64,000 nucleotides of DNA, taken from contig CM070604.1 of the NCBI GenBank assembly GCA_036346395.1, forward strand, positions 7,425,904 through 7,489,903. The letters are read 5' to 3'. The translations under genes were made by a program, and so were the position numbers. Positions 47,901-59,100 of this stretch are shown here, piece by piece (within the stretch, counting starts at the first letter, position 1; each line of letters opens with the position of its first letter). The notes beneath the pieces were generated by a model. That model searched no databases, had not been told where the DNA came from, and worked only from the letters and a program-made list of their open reading frames with translations. The DNA comes from Hsuehochloa calcarea. Taxonomy: Eukaryota; Streptophyta; Magnoliopsida; Poales; Poaceae.

Positions 47901-48490
47901 CTCCCTCTCCGGCCGCGGTGGAAGCAGCTCTTTGTCCCCTCCTCCTCTAGCCACTGCATATTTTCCAGGGTTTGACTCTCTGCTTCGAAGGGGGTGAGGC
48001 GGGTGGATGGGTGTGCCAACGGCGAGGGTTTTGCAGGGGGGTTTTTGGGAGGGTGCAGGGTGCTCGGAGCCTTGGAGTGATGTGGTTTTATGTGATGCGA
48101 GGTGGGTCGGGTCGATTCAAGCATGAGAGCTTATGGGTCCAGGGTGTTGGAGTTGGGCCGAGCCCAAGTGCACAACAATAGCGAGTTTTTTCTTCTTATT
48201 TAACCTATTTTTGAAATAAAATAACGGTAATGCTATACATCCTACGTCTGGATGTTTTACAAACAATCCACCTCCTAATAGCTATCCAACGACTCGCAAT
48301 CCCCATCATCGAGTGTAAGGTCATGTCCCCGAACATGAAGACTCCTTCTGCCACACACACTCCATTCGAACTCATACTCGTGGATATGGATAGGGTCACC
48401 GAGTCGCCATAGTCTTCATGAGCTCCACCTCCACCGCTCGGTGAGCTTCGTGAATACCATGGGCATGGCCTCCCCTCCCTCCCCGCGGCC

Positions 48491-48720
48491 ATGGCGCTCG
48501 AGGTCCGTCGCGCCCCTCCTTCCTCTCCACTCCCAAGCCTACTGCGGCCCGCTTCGAGCCCACGGCGGTTCGTGGTGTTCTTTTTTTTTTTATGGTTCAA
48601 TTGCAAGCAACGATGATATGCGTGGACAACTCAGAGTCGATGAGAAACGACGACTACCGGCCATCCCGGTTTCAGGCACATGCCGACGCAATCAACCTCA
48701 TATGTGGTGCCAAGACATAG
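48491..48720 (+). pseudogene. RPN10: RPN10 5' fragment, unit B
   Basis: The second copy of the RPN10 fragment. Exon 1 is ATGGCGCTCGAG (48491-48502; MALE), and exon 2 (48607-48720) reads ATMICVDNSESMRNDDY, then PSRFQAHADAINLICGAK, closely matching plant RPN10. It ends in TAG at 48718, where CAG before a donor is expected. The acceptor CAG is changed to CAA, and the conserved Trp after NSE is Ser. It retains more of exon 2 than unit A, so the parental fragment had at least both exons. Confidence 0.85.
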
Positions 48721-50192
48721 GTTGGTGATTGGTTCCCCCCACCACCCACCACCTCCAATCACATCGGGTGATCCGAAACTCACTCTCTGCCTAGCTTCTT
48801 GACACAGTGTCACCACCATGGTGTAGAGGTCTTTTCAATTTGTTGCTAAATTTATTGCAACAGTTGGCTCGAAATGTTGCATGAAGCGTTTTTTATTGTT
48901 GCAAACAACATCATATGTTGTGACAAGATGTATTTTTTTTTGTTGCAATAGTATTTTTGATTTATTGCACAAAAGACCTGTCACCATTTTATTGTTGCAC
49001 ACATTCTCTCACATTGTTGCGGTGGTTTTTTCTCAATTGTTGCAGAACAACATTGTATCTCCGTTAACCTCATCTGGTATTCGTGACAGAGCAAGATGAT
49101 TGGTTTTCCGAGTCAACGCTTTCGGCGTGCCTTGCCCAGTTTACTACTCGATGGCTTTTAGTGCTATTCGCATTGTGAGTATTGTTGTTTTCCATTTTGT
49201 GCATCACTTCGCATATGTGATATGCTAGTAGAAGTGTCAAATTGAAATTGATTTGGTTGATACTAGCATAGAGAGATATTGCTTAGTGATTTTTTTTGGG
49301 CTCGGGTTAATGCTCGATGATGATGATGATTGTCATATGATAAAATTAGTTTAATAACTAGATCAGTCCTGAGCTTATTGCTTTGCTTACTGTTGTCAGT
49401 TCATCTCATCTCATTCTGGTGGCTCCGTCATTTCTAATAGTTCGATTGTGAGTTTTGTGACTAATTGAACCTGATCCTATTCTATGATCTGTGTGCATTG
49501 TTAGATAGTTCAGTTGTGAGTCTTGCGGCTAATTGAATGCACTATTATATAAATATTATCCTGCTATCTAGAAGGCTAAAGTGCTAAATTGTGATTCTCT
49601 TGCACTATTAAAATACACACACACGCACTTGATATATTAGTAAAGTCTAATTTTTTGTTGTTATATCCAATTTGTGAAGAGTATAGATAATAGCAACGAG
49701 GAGGCCAAGATTCTATCTTAAACAACCCAACCGACATCAGAGAGTAAACAAACAACTTAAATCTTAACTTTATGTTGATTTCTTTGGTTGTTAAAATCTA
49801 TCTTTTAAGCATTTTATAATGTTTAATTGATATGAAGATATTGCATCTTATATGATATCTGTTACCGGATTATACTTTAATTATCCTAATTTATGCTGAA
49901 ATTAATGAAACCACTATTGTTACAACAGTGTCATGATGCTGCATCTGTACAAAATTGCCATCCTTTTTTGCAGGAGCTACGAGGCATTTCCGATGAGCCC
50001 ATTGCTACCTCCATCCCCTATGTATTCACCACAAAATGTACTGGCACTGAATAGATCCGAGTTTTCCACAGCTAGCGCCTCGACAATATTAGCGCAAACT
50101 AGTCCAAGGCTATATGGTAAAACATGTCACAAACAGCTAAACGGATGATGGAGCCTGTGCAGTGTACACACATATGATCTCCAAGTGATGAA

Positions 50193-53100
50193 TCACAATG
50201 GGAGAAGAGACCGGACATACTGCCGGGATGCACTGTTTCGTCCAAGGCCCAACCCTAGGCCCAATGGTGTCCTATCAGTCTTCTTACCGTGGTCGCAACA
50301 TTGAGATGAACTTACTTGACTGTAAGATTTTGAGTTAGCATGTGAATCAGCACAAGCATGGCCCGTGCCATTACCATGATGTGAAGGGCCCTCACCATTC
50401 TGCGAGACTGCATTTGTCATCTGTATCATTCCCATTTCCTCATCAGTGTGCGATGTATGTTCGACTCGCTCAATATCCTCATTGTATCCGTTTAACAAGA
50501 AGTCTGAGCAGTTCCTGCGCACCCCATGATCGAACGGGTTCCTGAATCGGCCACCCGAACCTCTTAGATAACTGTATCTCATAGAATTTGCCATCTCGTT
50601 TGTTGTAATGTTCCTTGCTATCTGCAATGGAGATGAAAGTAAGGCATGAATACAGCATAGACTGTACAGATACACATGCCCCTCGTATATTCTGGAAAGG
50701 TTATAGCTACTCGACGGAAAACACTATCCCACACACAAACCTCACAGAAAGCTAATTAACAAATCAAAATAAGCAGGCAAAATTTCTCATCTGACCTTGA
50801 TTTTAGCTCCATTTACTAATTGGATCCTCAAACTTTCCTACTGAATTCCAAATATTAATAGCAAATTTATTGCCTAACCTTTAATGTTAGTTCTACAATG
50901 TCGATAGGTCATATACTCGTGAACAAGATGATAACGACATGTGGATTGGGAGAGTGATTTTACTATTCATAACTATACATCTTATTCATTAACAGGAAAG
51001 TATATATAGAGAAGATTGCATTGGCCTCATGGGTTACATGGACCACATGGGCTAAGAGAGAGAGAATATACAACACTCTTAACACCCCCCTTCAAACTCA
51101 ATGTGGATCAGGAGGATCTGATGCACTGAGTTTGAGTAGATGAAGCCAATGATGTTCTCAAGTCTGAGCTTTAGTGAAGAAATCCGCAACTTGAAGCTCT
51201 AAGGGAACATATTTGAGGGCGATGGTCGATCACGACAATGAGATCATGTGAAGGATGCATCAACACCAATGTGCTTTGTCAGCTCATGCTTGACTGGATT
51301 ACTAGCAATCTGAATGGCACTTGTATTGTCACAAAAGAGAGGTGTAGGATTGTCACAATGGACACCTAGATCAATCAAGAGCCATCGAAGCCAAATGATC
51401 TCTGAGGTGATAGCAGTAAGAGCTCGAAGCTCAGCCTCTGCACTAGAGCGTGACCACAGTCTGCTTCTTGGACTTCCATGCAATGAGCGAAGTATCAAGA
51501 GAGATACAGTAGCCAGTGATAGATCAGCGATCAGTAAGATCACTCGCCCAAGTGGAGTCAGAGTAAGTGTGGAGTTGGAGCTGACTCGAACTAGCATATA
51601 ACATATGTCTGGACGCAGTCCCTCTCATGTATCTCAGTACATGAATAATATGATCATAGTGGACTGATATGAGAGCACTAACAAACTAGCTGGGCAAATG
51701 AACAACATGAGCAATGTCTGGCCTGGTGAAAGTGAGTTAGACAAGGCTCCCAACGAGCTGATGATTGCGGGAAGAATCTGTCAAGGGTACACCGTCTGTA
51801 GGTTGAAGCTGCAAGTGAAGCTCCATAGGGGTGGCAGCATTACGCGTATCAATCATCCCAGAGCGAGCGAGCAGATCATAAACGTAACGATGCTGAGATA
51901 GGTAGTAGCCATTACCATCAGAATGAACCTCAATCCCTTGAAAATAGCTCAATGGTCCCAAATCGAACATAATAAACTGTTCACTCAATTTCTTCTTAAC
52001 AAAAGCCACGTAGTTCATGCCATCTCCTGTTATCAACATATCATCTACATACAGCAGAAGCAAAGTACGACCCCGCTAAGAAGTGTGCATAACAAGGCAG
52101 GGTCATGCTCACTCTGAGTGAAACCAACAGCTCAAATCACAAAACAGAAACGCTCGAACCAAGCACGAGGAGCCTACTTGAGACAATATAGAGCACGCCT
52201 AAGGCGACAGACATAGCCTGTAGGAGCCTCAACACCAGGGGATGGCTGCATATAGACCTCATATAGATCACCATGAAGAAAAGCATTCTTGACATCCATA
52301 TGAGATATAGTCCATGTGTGAACCGCTGCAACGGGAATAAGAGTACAGACTGTGGTCATATGAGCAACTGGAGCAAAAGTCTCATTATAATCTCGACAAC
52401 AAGCCTGCTAAAAACCTCTTACAACAAGACGAGCCTTGTATCGCTCTACTGACCCATCTGACTTGTTTTTTACTTTGTACACCCACTTGCAATGATAGGA
52501 ACAGCTCCAGACAGTAGCGGGACAAGATCTCAAGTGCTTGTACACTCTAATGTTGTGAGCTCCTCTGTTATAGCCAACTGTCACTCAGGTACACTGGCTG
52601 CCTCCTGAAGGTACTCGGCTCGGCTACTACACCTGCACGAGAAAACCCCATCTCTCTGGTGCATGAATAGAAGAACGATCACGTATGGCATATTGTGATG
52701 TGTTAGAACAATCGTTAGAGTTGGTAGTACTGGCCGAAGGGTCAAGTGGAGGAGAGGAGGCCTGAGGGTGAGAAAGAACTCTCTATCGGCGATTATAGTG
52801 AAAGAGAAAAGTGAAAGTGTCAGAAACTGGTGGAGCTGATGGAGGAGACACACTAAAAGGTGAAACCGGTGGAAAAGGTGTATATGGAGAAGACAAGTCT
52901 GGTGAAAGAATGGGAGCTGGACATAAAAAGAAGGTGAAATCTGTGGAAGGAGTGTGATGTGTAGAAGGATAATAAAAGAAAGGTCGATCCTCATCAAAGA
53001 TCACATCACATCACGAGAGATGCGAATGCGACATGCCGAGGGATCATAGCAAGATAGCCCTAATGCTCAGGACTATAACCTAGGAAGACACACTCAACCG

Positions 53101-56100
53101 ATTGAGCACTTAGCTTTGTGCGCTCACGTGGTGCTAGGACATAGCAGACACAACCAAAGACACGAAGATGAGCATAGCAAGAAGGTACTCTATACAGGAC
53201 CTCATCAGGACACTTGCCCTGAAGCTTGGAAGAGGGCTGACGGTTGATGAGATAAACCGCCGTAGAGACTGCTTCCCCCCAGAAGTTAGAGGGAACAAAG
53301 GAGGAGATGAGATGAGTACGAACAGTCTCAATGATGTGACGGTGCTTGTGCTCAGCAACACCATTCTAAGCATGAGCAACAGGACGCGAGGGCTGAGGAA
53401 GAGTACCCTTAGAAGAAAGAAACTGACAAAAGGCTGATGAAAGATACTCTTCCCCAGAGTTAGAACGAAAAACACGAATGGAAGAAAACTATATATGAAC
53501 CATCTTACCAAAAGACTGATAAATGGAAATCAACTGAGAGCGATGTGTCATAAAATAGATCCAAGTATATCGAGAGTGATCATCGACAAATATGACATAA
53601 TAACTATGACCACCATTCGAAGCAAAAGGAGAAGGACCCCGTACATCTAAATACACCAAATCAAAAGGACCGGAAGACTGAGGGGTACTATTGGAATATG
53701 AAAGTTGTAGTTGTTTCCCCAGCTTACAACTAGTACAATGAAAACTAGACTCAACAGTGATATGACCAAAGGGACCCTGGTGAAATAGAGTGGTGAGGTG
53801 AGCTCCACAAAGATGACCAAGTCTATGATGCCACTTGTTGAAGGAAGAAACAACAGGAAACTGGGATGATAACATAGCAGAAGACACTGAGGCTTCGACG
53901 TATTGGTGGAAGGAAGAAGTACAGTGTCCAAGACAGCGATTAGGAGAGCCTCTACGGCGATGGCCATAACCAATCACTCTTCTGTTCTGAAGATCCTGAA
54001 TGAAACAAGAAATATCATCAAATCCAATGAAACAGTTCATATCAGTGAGTTGACCAACAGAAAGAATGTTCATAAATAACTGAAGAACAAAAGACACATC
54101 AAGAACAAAGAAGCGAGATGTAGAGAGAATGCCCTGATGGGTAATAGAGCAAGGTGTACCATCAGTAATGTGAACATATGCGGCATCAGTCACGGGTCTA
54201 CGAGCAACAAGTTAAGAGCTGTCGGATGTGACATGAAAAGAGGCACACGAGTCTAGAACCCAAGGATGAGAAGCACTAGAAGCAGAAGGTGCAACTGAGG
54301 TCATAGCAGACACTGATCCAGAAGTCACAATAGCTGTGGGTGTGGTAGTAGCGACTGCTCCAGTAAGTGATCTCGGAAGCCCAGTAGGTGCTCCACGACG
54401 ACGATCAGATGGATGTTTGGCACGATTATCAACAAGCTGACCTGGATGTAACTTGAAGCACCTGTCAACAAGATAACCAATCCTCTTGCAATGAGAACAT
54501 ACCAGCACTCCTATGGATGTCGCTCTGATATATCCAAACCACTGTGAGAGACTCAGGACAATATGTGGTGAGGATCCTGAGGTAGGTATAAGCGAGTGAA
54601 GACGAGTCTCCTCTACAATCAAGTTAGGGAGCACCTCAGTCAAAGTCGGTGGAGTATGATAGTTGAGTAACTGAGTACGAATAGGCTCAAAACTCTGATC
54701 GAAACCCCATCACAAATTGATACACGAGTGTCTGCTAAGCATACTCATCTTTGGCAACACAAGACTGGCAAGCAGCAGCAGCCTTCGGTGTCATAGACTC
54801 TAGAGGATCAGTGATACTAGTGAAAGCATTGTAATACTCCTCCACTGACTGATCCTAGTGCTGCTGAATATTATGAAGGTTCTTAAGCAATGTGAAGCGA
54901 AGAGCACCACTGGACTAAACGTATATCTTCTCAAAGTATGTCCACATCTGCTTCGCTGAAGTATGATACTCTAAACTCATCCTCAAAGAAACATTACCAC
55001 TCAGAGCAAGGCCAGACATGGCACAATCATCCTCTTTCTGTCAAGCCTTTACTGCCTCAACATCAACATTCTTCAGATCAGGAGAATCATTAGTCAAATG
55101 AGAGGCTAAACCATAACCCCTGATAGTAGTCTTGACTGAGAAGGCCCATGCTCGGTAATTCAACCCATCTAGCTTGATGTTCGTGAACACGAGTGATGAA
55201 CTTCCCCAAAACATCGAGTCAGATTTTACCATCTTGATGGACTACAACCACACAACAGTACTAAGCACAACAGAGCATCGAATAGCATCAACAACAATAG
55301 CGAGCGAGAGAACACAGTAGTAGTGGAGGTACCAAGAGCGAGAAACTACGGATCCCGCCGATGCAGAGGAGGTGGAGGTGAAGACGAGCTCGTGCGCTGG
55401 ATCCCGCCGAAGCAGAGAAGCTGCCAGAACCCGCCGAAGCAGAGGAGGCGGAGGTGAAGACGAGCTCGTGCACCGGATCCCGCCAAAGCAGAGAAGTTGC
55501 TGGATCCCGCCGAGCAGAGGAAGTGGATGTGAAGAGAAGTTGCCGGTCCAGAGGAGGCGACAGAAAAGAGCTCTTGTCGGCGGCGGTGAAGATGGGCGAG
55601 GCGGCAAGCGAAGGATCGGCGAGGTCGGATGGGTGAGCGAAGGATCCCGCTAGATCTGGTGCGTCGTCGGCGGCGAAGATCCGTCGATCGAGCGAAGGAG
55701 GCGGCGGAAGCAGAGTCGGTTGAGCGAAGGATCCTACTGGATCTGGTGGATGTCGCTCAGAGTCAGGTGAGCGAAAAGGATGTCGTCGGATCTGGTGGAT
55801 GTCGCCGGATCTGGACGAGTGAAGGCAGTAAGCAGCATGGATGTCGTCGGGCGAGCGGTTCAGGCCCGCCGGCCCGAGCGAGAAGGCCTAGCTAGTAGAA
55901 GACACGGCGGCGGTGGTAGAATTAGGGGCTAGGGTTAGGGTTGAAAAGTTATGATACCATGTTAGAATTTGAAGAGAGTGATTTTCACAACTATGCATCT
56001 TATTAATTAATGGAAAAGTATACATAGAGAAGATTGCATGGGCTACATGGGCCACATGGGCTAAGAGAGGAGAGGGAGAATATACAACACTCTTTTAACA

Positions 56101-59100
56101 GATTTGACAAATCCAGCAAGGCTAGACAAATTTTGGGGGCGAACCCTAATAAAGGCAGTAGAGTAGTTTCCTTTTCAAGTTCAGGGTGTTTTGTTGAAGT
56201 TTATGTTCCACTTGGAAATCAAACAATATTGATGGCTGTACAGACAATAAACAGGTATTTAGTGACTTCATGATTTTAGAAACAAAATAACTTGGCATCT
56301 CAGGTAAAAATAAGATCAAGTTAAAAAAAGGATAACAATCAATTTTTGCATACCTGGGACGCTTGAACTACTGCTAGAACTGCAACACCGAAGAAAAGGA
56401 AAAGGTCCATTACGAAAAAAGAAAGTGCCCCAGGATGGTGAACAGCAGAATAGTTAAGCCAAGCACCAAAGGATGCTGGAGAAGCTGGGTCTCTTGCAAT
56501 CCCTGTAACAGAAAGAGCAATGAAGCTTATGGAAAATTTCCAATCCAAATTATAAGGACAAAGCCACAAAAGACTTAGACAATACTTATAATGGCAGCAG
56601 AACCAGTAAAGATCATTGCAAAAACTTCTAGAGTGATGAACATGAAGAATTCCCATTTGTTCTTCTGCAGTTACAGTCCACTATAGATCAGACCAAAGGA
56701 CAAGCAGATATCCAAAAGAATAAATTCAAACAAAAGGTAAATAAAAAGAATCAGCAAATGGGGAGTGCGGTGTTCTTCATAATGCTATAGTGAGTAACTT
56801 TCTTAAGAGATATATAGTTGCATAATCTTCTCTCCCAATAAAATTCAGCATGCAACATAAATTGCCAATTCATCTCCAGAAGAGATGATAACTAAATTTG
56901 CTCACAACTAAGCAAGTATAAAATAACAGAAGAGCCAAGTACCTTGCCAATGCAATTAGATACCCAGGGGCAGTGATGGTCAAACTGCTCAACACAGCGA
57001 TCACATGTAGAGCAATGTTTCGAACGAACAGGTCTGACGATCTGTTGAATGACAAGAAGTTTGGAAATCAGAGGCCTAAGAATATCAATCTAGGAAAGAG
57101 ACAACTAAATTGCTGGATGCTGTACTACTTACTTTGCACGTTATACAAAGCTGTGACCAATTACCAGACAGAAGTGCAGGATTATCTAATTCCATCTTCA
57201 ACAGTGGTTCCTAAAGGTACAAACGCTCACGATTAGGATTGCAAAATTTTGAATTATGGTTTGACCTTAAGTTTGAAAATGCATCAATCTAGAATAACCG
57301 AAGTCCAAACAGAAGATAAGATGCTTGCAGAAAACTACATTAACTCTGCTAATCTTTCTAACTTACATCATCCCTTTGATTTTGTGAGTCTCTTATATTT
57401 GTTTTGATGTAGCCAGGGTCTTTCCTGCAGAAAGCAAAAGACAATGTCATGGTATTGCTAAATGATAATTGATGAAGGCTGCATATCTCTATCTGGGGGG
57501 TAACAAGAAAGTAGCCCGGTATTTGCATATAACAAAATTTCAACATCTATGCATGGCAAGAACAGGAGAGTAAGACGGATTAAATAATTTGCAATGTATG
57601 TCTGTCTAACACATATAAGAGTTGGGATAAACAGGATGTCAGATGATGCAACCATGTGTAAATATGCAACAAGACATGCAATAAACTTTGTTATTGTCTT
57701 AAAATTCCGTCAAGAAGTAGTAACTGGCAAGGATCAACTTGCTGGCAATATGTGCCTGCCCTTCGTTTTGGTTTCCAACTTCTCATAACTATTAACCAAA
57801 TGATTTTTTTTCAGAAGTACCTGCTACATTTATAAAACATGACCAACCCAGCAGTTGCGAGGAAAACTCCTGACCATGCAAACAGCCCAAATGGTGCTGT
57901 CATACTCATGATATATTGTCCTGAAAAGAAGGAAATATAGTAAGTACCACATTACGGAAGAGCAAAGCGAGTGAAAGACATTAGAAATGCTGCTTACCTG
58001 ATATAACAGAGTGTATATATGTAGCAAGCAAGGCAAGAATAATACACCAAAGAAGAGGAGCAAGCCCTAATTTTTGCAGCTTCCCGAAATTGGTATTCCC
58101 ATCACATCCCCTGTCATATACCCTTCTAGCATTGTCCTGTAAGGAATCAAGCAAATCAAGTTTTTGTTTCTTTTCAACACAAGAAGAAAATCAAGTTTCA
58201 GCTAGATTTCCCCGTTGAAATATCAGCAATACAAGTCCTTTCAGGTCAAGGTCAATATGATTGCTCCTATCCAGATAATATACTTTGGGGGATAAGTGAA
58301 AATGTATTAATCTACAAGGGATAAGTGAAAAGGTATTAATCTACAAGAGCAATCACAAATATTTGGCATGAAAAGGTATTAATCTACAAGTGCAATCATA
58401 AATCATTAGCTGATCATTTCAATTCTCAAGCTCACATGGAATCTACAAAATCTATATACGAGCATTTAAGCGTCAGCAAGGTCACAACAAAGAAAAATAT
58501 TTTTCCTCCTTGGTTACTTCTACGTATGAACTGTACAGTTTATGATGTTTTCTGGGGAAAATAATCTATGTTTTCTATGGTAAGAGCAGTCATGCCATTT
58601 GGCTGCTACTTATATCAAGTCTACAGGCAAATTACCAGGTCCAGAAAGCATATATATATGCCACATTCAATAAATTTCAAGATACCTCACCACAAAAGTA
58701 CGAAACTCAGTTCTTCCTAATCATTTTTTAATAATTAACAAGGCAGAAGGCATACAAAATCAAAATTGATGCAAATAAATAGTGCTTATTACTTTATTAG
58801 TATACATCTTTATGCAAATCATATTAAGGAACTTAGCAGACTCCCTATTATATTATACTATTAGTGCATCGAGACTCAGAGGCGCTGCAAAATAATAGCT
58901 CAAGTAGAATACAAAAATAGAAATGTCATAGTTCATGTTACTCACGAGATAAAATGCAACTTGCCGATGATTCTTATCAGTAGCAAGCTGTGCGGGAGTT
59001 AAACCAGTTTTGTCTTTGATCATCAAGTCATCCTTTTTGCCAGCCTGAACTAGCACAGTGCATGCCTCAAGATTCCCTCGAATAGCAGCCCAATGTAAAG

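Larger units (their letters stand above)
47869..49905. repeat. Segmental tandem duplication, unit B (internally deleted)
   Basis: The second copy starts at 47869 directly after unit A and ends near 49905, just before the 3' end of TIP1. It lacks about 1.85 kb present in unit A; the join is at about 49046 (TTGCAGAACA/ACATTGTATC). Either unit B lost it or unit A gained it. Divergence between the copies is clear by eye, so the event is not very recent. Confidence 0.88.

Noticed and set aside
52581..53004. Proline/phenylalanine-rich minus frames in the intronic copia
   Set aside because: They correspond to the degenerate integrase-to-RT linker of the element and are not separate genes.
50935..56105. 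Target duplication around the TIP1 intron copia element
   Set aside because: Left flank CGACA and right flank GATTT do not match, so I do not claim one; the left LTR border may be misplaced.
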